Shown piece after piece: positions 19,191-28,292 of a stretch of DNA of 64,000 nucleotides (its first letter is position 1; each line of letters opens with the position of its first letter). The stretch covers positions 1,984,001 to 2,048,000 of the forward strand of contig JAMQCR010000001.1 of NCBI GenBank assembly GCA_023702235.1. Reading direction: 5' to 3'. Made by a program: the position numbers and the translations under genes. Source of the stretch: Neobacillus pocheonensis. Its GTDB lineage: Bacteria; Bacillota; Bacilli; Bacillales; Cytobacillaceae. Below the pieces are notes generated by a model, which did no database searches, was not told where the DNA came from, and worked only from the letters and a program-made list of their open reading frames with translations.

Positions 19191-19234
19191 AATTCATAGC
19201 CTCCTTTGGGAATTTACAAGGCTATGAATTTTTT
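19191..19234 (+). terminator. Terminator-like hairpin upstream of the GNAT gene
   Basis: AATTCATAGCC (19191-19201) pairs with GGCTATGAATT (19220-19230) and runs into six T. It points rightward though no complete gene lies upstream on that strand, so it may be a leader attenuator or end a short RNA. Confidence 0.5.
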
Positions 19235-19300
19235 GAAATGCAGGAATAACCAATATAGGAAAAGAATAGGTATAGTGGACGATGAACAGGGGTGATATGA

Positions 19301-20127
19301 ATGCTAAAAGAGGAACAATTATTGGATATTAAAGCTCTTCAGGACGCTTGTGAGAAAGACGGAGGATTTCAGCTGAAGCTGAATTTTGTTATGCTTGAAA
19401 ACCGAACCGAAAATCGCAAGGAAGATTTCTTCCACTATGAAGACGGCAAGCTTGTCGGTTTCCTAGGTACCTATGGTTTTGGAAATAAAGTGGAGCTTTG
19501 TGGAATGGTACATCCGGATTACCGAAGAAAAGGGATATTTTCCAGTTTACTAGAAACGGGACTTAAGGAGTCAAAAAAACAAGATACCGAGACCATTTTG
19601 TTAAATGCTCCAACAAAATCGCAATCCGCAAAGGAATTTTTAAATACCTTGCCGTGTACATATTCGTTTTCAGAATATCAAATGAAATGGCAGAATGCTG
19701 AATTATCCGAGGATCCGGCTATTACAATCAGGCCATCTTTTTCGAATGAGGATTGGGAAGCGGAGATACAACTGGAAGTGTTGTGCTTTGGATTTACTGA
19801 AAAGGAAGTGCAGGAATTTCGGCAGACAATCAGGGAGAACGGCAGTGAACAAAACTTAATAATTGAAGCAGAAGGAAAAACGGCCGGGAAAATGCGGGTT
19901 TCCGAATCGAATGGAGAAGCATGGATTTATGGATTTGCCATCTTTCCAGAACTTCAAGGAAAAGGGATCGGAAAAAAAGTCTTATCAAAAGTGGTAAAAA
20001 TGGAGCATCAAAAAGGGTTGTCTATTTTTCTTGAGGTAAAGGCTTTAAAAATGCCCATGCACTAAGGCTCTATGAATCATGTGGATTTAGAAGCTACCAT
20101 TCACAGGATTATTATAAGTTACTATGA
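19301..20127 (+). CDS. GNAT-family N-acetyltransferase, two GNAT domains, frame broken
   Basis: The first GNAT domain has MVHPDYRRKGIFSSLL (acetyl-CoA loop), the second IFPELQGKGIGKKVLSKVV and LEVKAL. The frame stops at 20065, but the adjacent frame continues KNAHALRLYESCGFRSYHSQ to a stop at 20127, the standard GNAT ending. One more A in the A5 run at 20047-20051 restores a 275-residue protein. A GGGGTGA precedes ATG 19301. Substrate unknown. The last 20 residues carry the conserved LYESCGF, so the break is probably a homopolymer error. Confidence 0.8.
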
Positions 20128-20269
20128 ATATATGACATGTATGAGATATTCAAGACTTTTTTGTGTCTACTTTTTGAACTAATTTTACTTGTAACAACTG
20201 ATGTCTTAGAAAACATTATTACACAAGCATCCTTTATTAATTAAGCGTTTTTTCTTTTGTTCTATGTAA

Positions 20270-20343
20270 TAGCCCACACAATTTCACTAGTTATGGCTGC
20301 TGCGTTCCCGCCCTGACCCGTTCTTAGTGTCCTTGTTGGACTA
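20270..20343 (-). ncRNA. ffs: Small SRP RNA (4.5S type)
   Basis: The minus strand contains GGTCAGG-GCG-GGAA-CGC-AGCAGCC, the universal SRP domain IV with its GGAA tetraloop and asymmetric internal loop. Around it CACTA pairs with TAGTG and an outer stem joins TAGTCCAACA to TGTGTGGGCTA. About 74 bases in all, starting four bases after tRNA-Asn, so there is no room for the Alu domain of the long Bacillus SRP RNA. It would bind Ffh for membrane targeting. Either this is an additional short SRP RNA or the species uses the short form. Confidence 0.78.
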
Positions 20344-20346
20344 TGA

Positions 20347-20418
20347 CTCCGCAGGTAGGACTCGAACCTACGACCGATCGGTTAACAGCCGATAGCTCTA
20401 CCACTGAGCTACTGCGGA
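20347..20418 (-). tRNA. tRNA-Asn (GTT)
   Basis: 72 bases, full cloverleaf: acceptor TCCGCAG/CTGCGGA, anticodon arm with CTGTTAA (anticodon GTT), T-arm GTAGGTTCGAGTCCTAC and discriminator G. It is nearly identical to the usual Bacillus tRNA-Asn but CCA is not encoded (GTCAT follows). It lies between tmRNA and SRP RNA on the same strand. Confidence 0.95.
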
Positions 20419-20472
20419 ATATTAATAATAATGAAAATAACAAAGAATTTGAGCTAAACCGGTATAGTTAAG

Positions 20473-20832
20473 TGGAAATGACGGGAGTTGAACCCGTGTG
20501 CAAAGATATTGGCACTTATACATCTACGAGTATAGTCAGTAAAATTAAATTTCGCCCACTTCTTTAGCCTACTGACAGGCATTGAGGCGGCTAGTCTGAT
20601 TGTTCTCTTCCTTCATCCTCAGACGGTGGAATTCGGCGTAGTCCACTTAGAATGAGTCCCTTACCCTTACCACATGGACGATGGAGGGAGGAACCGCTAA
20701 CGTCTGTTATTAAGCAGCGAAAGCGAAATTGTTGTTTTGTTTGCCAGTTATAGGCTGTGACGTTTTTACGTCGCGATCCCCACGACTCGCAATATAAGCT
20801 CAAACTATCCCTGTCGATACCAAGACATTCCC
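20473..20832 (-). ncRNA. ssrA: Transfer-messenger RNA (tmRNA)
   Basis: About 360 bases. The 5' end GGGAATG pairs with CATTTCC at the 3' end, including the G3-U70 wobble that marks alanine charging. ATCGACAGGGAT follows the 5' end, CTCGTAGATG and a T-arm CGGGTTCAACTCCCG are near the 3' end. The tag frame (20713-20745, then TAATAA) encodes GKQNNNFAFAA after the charged Ala, instead of the usual Bacillus AGKTNSFNQNVALAA. CCA is not encoded. It rescues stalled ribosomes with SmpB; smpB is not in this window, whereas in B. subtilis ssrA follows smpB, so this may be a second, divergent copy. Confidence 0.92.
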
Positions 20833-20843
20833 ATATTATATAA

Positions 20844-20934
20844 TGGCAGAGAAGAAGGGATTTGAACCCTCGCGCCGGTTACCCGACCTACACCCTTAGC
20901 AGGGGCGCCTCTTCAGCCTCTTGAGTACTTCTCT
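20844..20934 (-). tRNA. tRNA-Ser (GCT)
   Basis: 91 bases with the long variable arm of class II tRNAs. Acceptor AGAGAAG/CTTCTCT, anticodon loop CTGCTAA (GCT), T-arm GAGGGTTCAAATCCCTT, and an encoded GCCA end. It lies 11 bases upstream of tmRNA on the same strand. Confidence 0.95.
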
Positions 20935-21210
20935 GTAATAAAAACCATATCTTGTAATTCCGTTAAGAACTTACAAGACAAATATATCATCTATTCAAAT
21001 TGGAAGATAGCTGTAAATTTTGGTAGTTCAAAAGTCCCAAATCCAACAAACTGTTAGGTAATATCCTGTGAAATTCACAGGGTCTTTTCTTTCATATGCA
21101 GATACCTTTATTTAATTAAATCTCAGAATACTGCTCTCCTTAGTCTGAGGATCAAAAGAGATCTCTCATTTTGGTCTACCATATAAAACTAATATACAGG
21201 AGGTCTTTCA

Positions 21211-21992
21211 TTATTCATCCGAATCCTTATATGTAGAGATGAATTGCTTAAGGAGACTATTTAATTGAAAGGCAGCCTTTGTCGGAAGTTGGTGCTTCAC
21301 ATCTTGAATCCATATTAATTCATTTTGCGGTAACTTTTCATGCAATAACTTGGCATATCGATGAAAACCTTGATCTTTTTGTCCATAGATTAATAAAATG
21401 GGGCTATTTATATTTTTCAATTTATTTGTACAATTATAGGACAAGCTATACCGATAATATTCTTCAATATTTTGGGCATTTCCCTTTTGCTCTTCCTTAA
21501 CCATGTTCCAAAATGAGGATTTGGAATTCGAATTTGACAAGGTTATATACAAAGCTAATGCAGAAAGAGCCTTTAATTTTGCAAGGGTAATCGCTACTCT
21601 AATTTTATTTTTTAAGGCCAATCACTTACCTCAGACATACCACTAATCAATATCCCACCTGAAGCTCGATCCGAATTAGACAGTAGAAATTCAAGGGCGA
21701 TTGTCCCTCCTGTTGAATAGCCGCATATAAAGGCTTTTTGAATATTTAGATGATCTAATAAATGCTTCATATCTTCTGCAATTAAAGGATACGTTAAAGG
21801 CTGTTTTGAAAATGAACTTCTTCCATGCCCTCGAATATCGAAGGTAATAACCTGGAATTCCTTTGATAATTCTTTCATTTGGTTCTCAAAATTTAAATGA
21901 GTAAGTACCGGGGGATGAATAAAGAGTATGGGTGTCCCTTGACCTTGAATCGTAAAATAGATTCTGCAACCATTCGCCATAATGAAGGGCAT
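21211..21992 (-). CDS. Alpha/beta hydrolase, frame broken
   Basis: The N-terminal part has PILFIHPPVLTH (oxyanion loop region), FDIRGHGRSSF and the nucleophile elbow GYSTGG. It stops at 21612 while the next frame continues with LKNKIRVAI and ends with the acid and His regions ILLIYGQKDQGFH and VKHQLP. Adding one G at 21618-21619 (coding TGGCC to TGGGCC) restores one 260-residue hydrolase. ATG 21992 is preferred because GAGGTGA lies eight bases before it. Ester or lactone substrate unknown. The break again sits at GGCC. Confidence 0.78.
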
Positions 21993-22004
21993 ATATCCGA
22001 TCAC

Positions 22005-22336
22005 CTCACTGGTAAAAAAATTTCTTCAAATTCTTTTTAAAAAGTATTTTTATGATTCCATAATTTTTCGCTTTTATCATTGAAGAAGTTAAAAATATTT
22101 ATATGGAGTTTATTCGTTATATTTACGGGAACATAGTTGAATCACTGTGTATTAGTCAAAGATTACTCCGGCAAACTAAGAACGTAATTCTTAAAATAAA
22201 CCCTCAATCTGAAGGATCATTAAAATGATTTAAAACAAACTAATGCCATGTTGATAGATAGAAATGAGTCGGATGTTTCAGCTTAGCATTCTTCCCCAAA
22301 TGAGTTATAAAAATACCAGTCGAGGAGGGATTTTTT
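22005..22336. other. Intergenic, 332 bases
   Basis: AT-rich spacer between two divergent hydrolase genes, presumably holding both promoters. No recognisable RNA, repeat or frame. Confidence 0.5.
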
Positions 22337-23041
22337 TTGCATAAGGATTTATGTATCATTATTCATGGATTCGCTGGAAACCCATGGGAAATAGAGCCAT
22401 TGGCACATGCCTTAGAAAGAATGGGCTACGAAGTAATGACCCCCTTGTTACCTGGTCACAGGATGAATAAAGGGCGGATGGGAAAAGCCACTTCCTTGGA
22501 TTGGTTACAAATGATGGAAAAAATCGTAAAACAGGCAATGGAAGAAAACAAAAAGATTCATTTGATTGGTTTTTCGATGGGGGCAATGATCGCTTCTATT
22601 ATGGCGTATCGTAATCAAATATCCACCCTTGTATTGCTTTCTCCAGCAGTATACGCGGTTACACCATACCTATTAAAAATGAAGCTAGAACAATTTTTTC
22701 ACCGTCCTAGGACAAGAGAGAATCGTTTATTATCCGGTCAAAGGATTCTCAAGAATCCATCATTCATTCGTTCTACTCCTCTTTATAATTTGTTTCAATT
22801 TCAAAAAATCGTCCGTGAGGCGAAAATGATTTTTCAGCATATCTCTATCCCAATTTGTATCATTCATGGTCAAAAGGATGAGACAATAGATCCAAAAAGT
22901 TCTGAATTAATTTATCGGGTTGTTTCTTCAAAAGAAAAAGAGCTACATTATCTTCCGCATTCAAAGCACCACATTTGCCAGGATTGCGAAGTGGACACTG
23001 TCATTCAAATAGTTACCAAGTTTTTAGAAAAATATCATTAA
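22337..23041 (+). CDS. Alpha/beta hydrolase, monoacylglycerol lipase or carboxylesterase type
   Basis: 234 residues starting at TTG 22337 after GGAGGGA. IIHGFAGNPWEIEPLA forms the oxyanion region, LLPGHRMNKGRM the next loop, GFSMGAM the serine nucleophile elbow, IIHGQKDETIDP the acid and LPHSKHHICQDCE the catalytic histidine. Length and motifs match the Bacillus Est30/YvaK carboxylesterase and thermostable monoacylglycerol lipase group. It acts in the cytoplasm (no signal peptide). It is directly followed by RNase P RNA on the same strand. Confidence 0.85.
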   Translation: MHKDLCIIIHGFAGNPWEIEPLAHALERMGYEVMTPLLPGHRMNKGRMGKATSLDWLQMMEKIVKQAMEENKKIHLIGFSMGAMIASIMAYRNQISTLVLLSPAVYAVTPYLLKMKLEQFFHRPRTRENRLLSGQRILKNPSFIRSTPLYNLFQFQKIVREAKMIFQHISIPICIIHGQKDETIDPKSSELIYRVVSSKEKELHYLPHSKHHICQDCEVDTVIQIVTKFLEKYH

Positions 23042-23134
23042 ATATGATGGTAACACTGGAATTAATCTCCTAAAGATTTATCCTGTTGACCATGGTATAT
23101 TATTCGTTGTCGCTTTTGGACGAATGAAAATGAA

Positions 23135-23534
23135 CATGAAATGGTGAGTAGTCGCGGTTCCTTTTTAAGGAGCTGAGGAAAGTCCAGGCTCGCACAGTGC
23201 TGAGATGCCTGTAATGTTCGTGCCATTCGTAAGGATGGGCAGTTGATGAATAGTATCGACTGACGGCGGTGAAATCATGCTAAGTCCCACGGGATATGCT
23301 GAGAATAACCTGAAAGTGCCACAGTGACGAAGCTTTTCTGGAAACGGAAAAGGTGGAACGGGTAAACCCCACGAGCGAGCAACCCAAATTAGGTAGGGGC
23401 ATCATCCTGCGGGAAATGAACCTAACGGATGAATCGGCATTGGTCGATAGATAGATGACTACTACTTCCAGTACAAGGCTTGCTACCGATTGCAGTACGG
23501 AAGAACAAAACCTGGCTTACAGCCATTTCATGAG
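23135..23534 (+). ncRNA. rnpB: RNase P RNA, class B (Bacillus type)
   Basis: About 400 bases. CATGAAATGG at the start pairs with CCATTTCATG at the end (P1). Conserved blocks follow in order: GAGGAAAGTCCAGGCTCGCAC, GTGCTGAGATGCC, GAAAGTGCCACAGTGACGAAG, GGTAAACCCC-type CGAGCGAGCAACCCAAAT, GATAGATGA and GAACAAAACCTGGCTTACAG (P4 3' strand). This is the catalytic RNA of tRNA 5' processing. Its neighbours (lipase, fixX) differ from the gpsB locus where B. subtilis keeps rnpB. Confidence 0.93.
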
Positions 23535-23644
23535 CTGATTTTTTCGTTTAAAGGTACATTCTAATTCACAAGGTAACGTTGCAGTCTCTCCACTTTATTC
23601 AATAAATTCAGCAATATTTTCGGTTACTATATGAATAGAACCAT

Positions 23645-23673
23645 AAAAAAAGGACTACCCCTAAAGTTAGCCC
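23645..23673 (-). terminator. Terminator of the fix/etf operon
   Basis: On the minus strand GGGCTA pairs with TAGTCC around a short loop, followed by seven T. It lies 20-45 bases after the fixX stop. Confidence 0.65.
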
Positions 23674-23691
23674 TCAACTACGAAACATGGA

Positions 23692-23988
23692 TTAACCTAA
23701 CCTGAACACAATTCCGTGACCGCCCTTCGGATACTCCCATTTAATATTTTGATGTGGACAGCCTATGCGGCAGCTCCCACATTCATGACAGCCTTCGTAA
23801 CCAACATGCATTCGTATGTCTTCCCATTTATAAATCTCTGCTGGACAAAAGATCGTACATATTTTATCAGGACATTGCGTTAAACAAATATCCTCATCTT
23901 TCACGTGAAGATGAGATTTTGTATCGGCGTTGAAGCGAACAAGGTATTGCTTTTCTTCGATTGTTTGATATTTTTTCTGTTCACTCAT
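23692..23988 (-). CDS. fixX: FixX-type ferredoxin-like protein
   Basis: 98 residues with cysteines in CLTQCPDKICTIFCP and CHECGSCRIGCPHQ, the ferredoxin arrangement of FixX, ending YPKGGHGIVFRLG as in the family. It accepts electrons from the ETF via FixC. The ATG overlaps the fixC stop, so the two are coupled. It is the last gene of the fixABCX-type operon. Confidence 0.92.
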   Translation of the reverse strand: MSEQKKYQTIEEKQYLVRFNADTKSHLHVKDEDICLTQCPDKICTIFCPAEIYKWEDIRMHVGYEGCHECGSCRIGCPHQNIKWEYPKGGHGIVFRLG

Positions 23989-25283
23989 TATTTCATCACC
24001 TTCCAGGCTCGATACACATCTCGGGCGAGTTTCATTTTTTCTTTAGCTGTTCCTAGACCACTCCATATTTTCTTTTGTTTATCCCATTTGGACGATCCAT
24101 CGACAGTAAACATTTGACTTGCAGCTTTATTTACCATTGGAATATAGGCATCAAAATATTGCGGGAATTTATTAAAATGATGGGTAGAATGCTGATATTT
24201 TTTCATATCCTGGCCGACAAATCCATCCATTAACCTGACACGATAATGGTCGAGCATTCCCACAGAAAAATTTCCCGCTTCCTTCGCTAATAGAACTGTT
24301 TCGGCAGCTAACCTCCCAGAAGTCATTGCCAAGTTAGAACCCTCCCGATGGATGGCATTAACTAATTGGGAAGCATCCCCAATCACGATGACACCGTCAC
24401 CGACAATTTTCCCCATTGAATTATAGCCACCCTCTGGGATCAGGTGGGCTAAATACTCTTGCGGTTCGCTTCCTTGAATATACGGGCGGATCATCGGATG
24501 GTTTTTCACATATTCAAGTAAGTCATATGGTTTAATTTTATGTTTGATCAGACCGGACAGCAGTGTACCTACACCAATGCTTAACGTATCTTTATTGGTA
24601 TAAAGAAACCCTGTGCCCAGAATTCCTTTTGTGGCATCTCCAAATAATTCAATGGTGCAGCCCTGATTTTCTTCCAGGTTGAAGCGGTCTTCAATCACTT
24701 TTTTATCAAGCTTCAAAATTTCCATCGTTGCTAAGGCTACTTCATCGGGTTTATACTCTTTATGAAACCCAAGCTTTTGAGCCAAAAGAGAGTTTACACC
24801 GTCTGCTAAAACGACGACATCGGCATAGATATCGCCATCTGGACGGTCTGTTCTGACACCGACAACCTTCCCATTTTCAACAATACATTCTAAGACGACG
24901 GTTTCGGTTACTAATATTGCACCCTGTTCTACCGCTTTTTCGGCAAACCACTGATCAAAATTGGCCCTTAATACAGTAAAGTTATTGTAGGGTTCCTTGC
25001 CCCACTCCATTCCCTTATAACTAAAGGTGACGGCAGACTCTTTATCCATCATCATAAATCGTTGTTCAGTAATGGGACGCTCGAGAGGAGCTTCTTTATA
25101 AAAACCTGGGATTATGTCCTCCATCATTTTTCGATAAAGGACACCTCCCATTACATTTTTTGAACCTGGATACTCTCCTCTTTCAAGAAGCACTACGTTT
25201 GCGCCGCCTTTTGCTAAATCATACGCACAGGAGATTCCAGCTGGACCTGCCCCGACAACAATACAATCAAACTTCTCTGGCAT
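23988..25283 (-). CDS. fixC: FixC-type ETF-quinone oxidoreductase, FAD-dependent
   Basis: 431 residues. The N-terminal Rossmann FAD site is VVGAGPAGISCAYDLAKGG with LLERGEYPGSKNVMGG; later come VLADGVNSLLAQKLG and VIGDASQLVNAIHREGSNLA, the second FAD motif. It transfers electrons between ETF, quinone and FixX. The start overlaps etfA by 17 bases. No membrane segment is evident; membrane association is peripheral in this family. Confidence 0.92.
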   Translation of the reverse strand: MPEKFDCIVVGAGPAGISCAYDLAKGGANVVLLERGEYPGSKNVMGGVLYRKMMEDIIPGFYKEAPLERPITEQRFMMMDKESAVTFSYKGMEWGKEPYNNFTVLRANFDQWFAEKAVEQGAILVTETVVLECIVENGKVVGVRTDRPDGDIYADVVVLADGVNSLLAQKLGFHKEYKPDEVALATMEILKLDKKVIEDRFNLEENQGCTIELFGDATKGILGTGFLYTNKDTLSIGVGTLLSGLIKHKIKPYDLLEYVKNHPMIRPYIQGSEPQEYLAHLIPEGGYNSMGKIVGDGVIVIGDASQLVNAIHREGSNLAMTSGRLAAETVLLAKEAGNFSVGMLDHYRVRLMDGFVGQDMKKYQHSTHHFNKFPQYFDAYIPMVNKAASQMFTVDGSSKWDKQKKIWSGLGTAKEKMKLARDVYRAWKVMK

Positions 25284-26307
25284 AGCTTACGCTAACCTCC
25301 TCTTTAGAAAATGCCTTATTAAACTGTTCAATGAATAAAGGCACGATCTCAAATGCATCTCCAACAATTCCATAATGACAAGACTGGAAGATAGGTGCAT
25401 CACTGTCTTTATTGATGGCAATGATTAAACCGGAATTTTTCATCCCTACTACATGTTGAATCGCACCAGAAATTCCGATCGCAAAATATATTTTTGGCGT
25501 TACCGTTACACCGGTTTGACCTACTTGGTGAGCATGATTAATCCAACCCGCTTCTACCACATCCCTACTGGCACCAACTGCACCGCCAAGAGTGTCTGCT
25601 AATTGGTGAATTAACTGAAAGCCTTCAGGACTCCCCAAGCCTTTTCCACCAGCAACAATGATGTCTGCTTCGTCGATTCGGACCTTTTTTGTGGTTTCCT
25701 TCACAATTTCTAATACTTTTGTCCGAATATCTTCTTCTTTTAAGGCAATCGTTTCTTCGATCACCTTGCCTGTTCTGCCTGCTTGCGGAGGCAGCGCTTT
25801 CATCACTTTCGCACGTACTGTGGCCATTTGCGGGCGATATTTTTTACAAAGAATTGTTGCCATAATATTTCCCCCAAATGCTGGGCGGCTTGCGAGTAAC
25901 AGACCTGTTTCCTCTTCTACATCCAACTCGGTCGTATCGGCTGTTAATCCTGTTGGCATATCAGTGGCAACAGCACTAGCCAGGTCTTTTCCGGTTGAGG
26001 TAGCACCGTAAAGGATAATTTCAGGTTTATATTTATTGGAACACTCCAGAAGTGCCTTCATATAAGATTCTGTTCGATAATGTTTAAAAATGGACTGGTC
26101 ATAGACATAGGCGGTATCCGCTCCGTACTCAAAAACGGTTTGGGTTAAATGTTTTATCTTTTCCCCGATTAAAACACCCGCCAATTCCACTCCTCGTTTA
26201 TCGGGCAATTTTCTCCCTGCTCCTAATAACTCTAGTGAAACAGGAGCAATTTCCCCGTCCTTTTCTTCGATAAATACCCAAACACCCTTATAATCTTTAA
26301 AATCCAC
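25267..26307 (-). CDS. etfA: Electron transfer flavoprotein alpha subunit (FixB)
   Basis: 346 residues. The N-terminal domain resembles the ETF beta fold (ILYGATSTGKDLASAVATD, GLTADTTELDVEE), and the C-terminal FAD domain has VAGGKGLGSPEGFQLI, GASRDVVEAGW, QVGQTGVTVTPKIYFAIGISGAIQH and INKDSDAPIFQ. Pairs with EtfB to carry electrons from dehydrogenases. It lies directly after etfB. Confidence 0.93.
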   Translation of the reverse strand: MDFKDYKGVWVFIEEKDGEIAPVSLELLGAGRKLPDKRGVELAGVLIGEKIKHLTQTVFEYGADTAYVYDQSIFKHYRTESYMKALLECSNKYKPEIILYGATSTGKDLASAVATDMPTGLTADTTELDVEEETGLLLASRPAFGGNIMATILCKKYRPQMATVRAKVMKALPPQAGRTGKVIEETIALKEEDIRTKVLEIVKETTKKVRIDEADIIVAGGKGLGSPEGFQLIHQLADTLGGAVGASRDVVEAGWINHAHQVGQTGVTVTPKIYFAIGISGAIQHVVGMKNSGLIIAINKDSDAPIFQSCHYGIVGDAFEIVPLFIEQFNKAFSKEEVSVSYAREV

Positions 26308-27130
26308 TCAATTTCCCCCCTTTACCGTAAACAATTCTTGCTTTTCAAGAAGGACGGAAAGTAATTGTCCAACTTGCTCCAGTGGTTTGCCTTCAATGAT
26401 TGTTCCCCCTACTGGTGGAGGAGGAGCCCATACTTTAGAAACAATAGTTGGTGACCCTTTCAAACCAAGCTGTTTAATGTCGATATCCTCCAAGTCATCA
26501 ACAGACCATATGACAGGCTGATATTTTGCAGCTTTTAACATGTTTGGAAATGGAGAATAGGGTACATCATTGATGGTCTTTTCAACTGAAAAAAGGCACG
26601 GTAACGTGGATTTAATCACCTCATACCCGTCTTCTAATTTCCGATGGACAATCGCATATCCCTCATCTTTATTAATTTCTTCTACTTTATTAACCGAAGT
26701 TAATGGTGGAATATCAAGCCTTCTTGCAATTCCAGGACCGACTTGCCCCGTATCTCCATCAATGGTCATTTTCCCACAGATGACGAGATCAACAGGATTC
26801 GTTTTTGAAATTTTTTCCAAGGTTTTTGTAAGTGCATAACTGGTTGCTAATGTATCCGCTCCTGCAAATCTCCGGTCTGTGATCAAATACCCTTCATCTG
26901 CGCCAATTTCTATACACTTTTTAATCGCTTTAACAGCTGGAGGCCCATCGTTAAGACGGATACAGTCCCTCCAAACCTTTTCTTTAGACGTACCGCCTCT
27001 TCTACAGCATGGGTATCATAAGGATTTAATATGGCAGGTGCCGTCCTCCGATCCATTGTGTTGGTTTTTGGATTCATCTTAATAATTTTGGTGTCAGGTA
27101 CTTGCTTAATACGGCCACAATATGTAGCAT
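26308..27130 (-). CDS. etfB: Electron transfer flavoprotein beta subunit (FixA), two frame breaks
   Basis: The C-terminal part is intact from 26886 (DRRFAGADTLATSYAL, DLVICGKMTIDGDTGQVGPG). Upstream, reading frames jump twice: one base is missing at GGCC 27113-27116, after MLHIV and before IKQVPDTKII, and one at GGGCC 26942-26946, where the restored sequence reads VLTMGPPAVKAIKKCIEIGA. With both corrected the protein has 274 residues and starts at ATG 27130 after AAGGAGGGG. Two breaks in one gene, both at GGCC, argue for sequencing artefact; etfA, fixC and fixX beside it are intact. Confidence 0.85.
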
Positions 27131-27633
27131 TTAATTTAACCCCTCCTTATGATTAAAAAAGCACAAGGCGCCTTGCTCACATTAAAACAAACTCAAGCGG
27201 CTAGATGCCTGCAGCTAGACCATTTTTTCACCTGAAAAGTTATTTAACTAGAAAACTTGTACCCATTAAAAAACCTTAAGTGGATACCAGCTAAAGTGTA
27301 TTTACCTTACTATATTAAAGGAGATGTACTAACATTCTATTTTTTCAGATAAATATATTTTTAGTAGTGAAAAATGGGAATCTGAGGGGGTTTTGTGGGG
27401 TTTTACGGAACAGGTACCAACGGTTTGGCAAGGGGTTTCCCTTTTAAAAAAACAACAAAAAAGCAAGAGAGAAAAAACAAACTGTATGTACTTGGTCCTT
27501 CCTGTTCACTAATCGTCATACACCTACGTTTTTAAACGGTTGTGATTTTCAAAACGAGCTTTAATAATTTTTCTAACGTGCCATGTAGCCCATATGTAAT
27601 AGGTCGAATTCCAATATCTATCAAATTGGTATA
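27131..27633. other. Intergenic, about 500 bases, upstream of etfB
   Basis: Must hold the etf operon promoter. At 27160-27178 the palindrome CAAGGCGCCTTG is followed on the minus strand by a T run just before the etfB ribosome site, a possible leader terminator. Nothing else is recognised. Confidence 0.4.
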
Positions 27634-27675
27634 GAATAATAAAAAGGATAACCGCAGTTATCCTTTTTATTATTC
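27634..27675. terminator. Bidirectional terminator
   Basis: GAATAATAAAAAGGATAAC and its perfect complement around a CGCA loop give an 18-19 bp hairpin with A/T tracts on both sides. It overlaps the stop codon of the CMD-like remnant. Confidence 0.75.
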
Positions 27676-27801
27676 TTCGTAGATTTGTACCATTGTATCG
27701 GTTTGATTGACGACTTTCCTTGAAGCTAAGAAAGCTGCCACCATTATTGCTTCGGCTAACTCTTCTTCAGTAGCCCCTGCTTTTTCATGCGATAATTCCA
27801 T
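27670..27801 (-). pseudogene. Carboxymuconolactone decarboxylase-like C-terminal remnant
   Basis: About 43 residues (MELSHEKAGATEEELAEAIM, then VAAFLASRKV) match the C-terminal helix pair of AhpD/CMD proteins. The catalytic CxxC half is absent, replaced by unrelated sequence shared with the end of the IDEAL gene. It looks like the left-over of a deletion. Confidence 0.6.
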
Positions 27802-27844
27802 GGTGATTCCGGGTAGAAATAGAAAACTGATGATCTGATAAGTT

Positions 27845-28186
27845 TTAATATACTCCCGTAACAAGCTGCTTCATTGAGTTTAACTCGGTAGAAAGCTCTA
27901 TAAACCAATCCTTATCCCCTGTTAATAATGCCAAGTCTATTAGAAATTGAATTTGTTCCTTGTTGGTCACTTTAGAAATAGGCAGTTTATTAACCCGTTT
28001 ACTTAAAATCGGAATTGTTTTGCCAATCATTTCATCATTGTCACTTGTAACGACAGTGACCTTAACTGCTTCTTCTGGAATATCCAGTGACAGGGATTCA
28101 ATATAACCAATTATTAATTCTCCATCCCGTGCTTTTCCTTTAATCCAATCACCTGTTTTTAAAATAGCATGATTATCCATCAACAT
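27845..28186 (-). CDS. IDEAL-domain protein
   Basis: 113 residues. The N-terminal 65 form a beta-rich region (GDWIKGKARDGELIIGYIES). The C-terminus, EQIQFLIDLALLTGDKDWFI with ELSTELN, is a typical IDEAL domain, a roughly 40-residue Bacillales module of uncertain role found in small regulators and spore proteins. GGTGA precedes ATG 28186. The CMD remnant begins inside its 3' end. Confidence 0.72.
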   Translation of the reverse strand: MLMDNHAILKTGDWIKGKARDGELIIGYIESLSLDIPEEAVKVTVVTSDNDEMIGKTIPILSKRVNKLPISKVTNKEQIQFLIDLALLTGDKDWFIELSTELNSMKQLVTGVY

Positions 28187-28292
28187 ACTTTTTCACCTTC
28201 TTAAATTATTTTAGTATGAAATGAAAGGAATTTCATCTATGTGTAACTTTTTTTATTACAGTTTAACTAAAAAGAAGTCTGCAGTCATAAAT

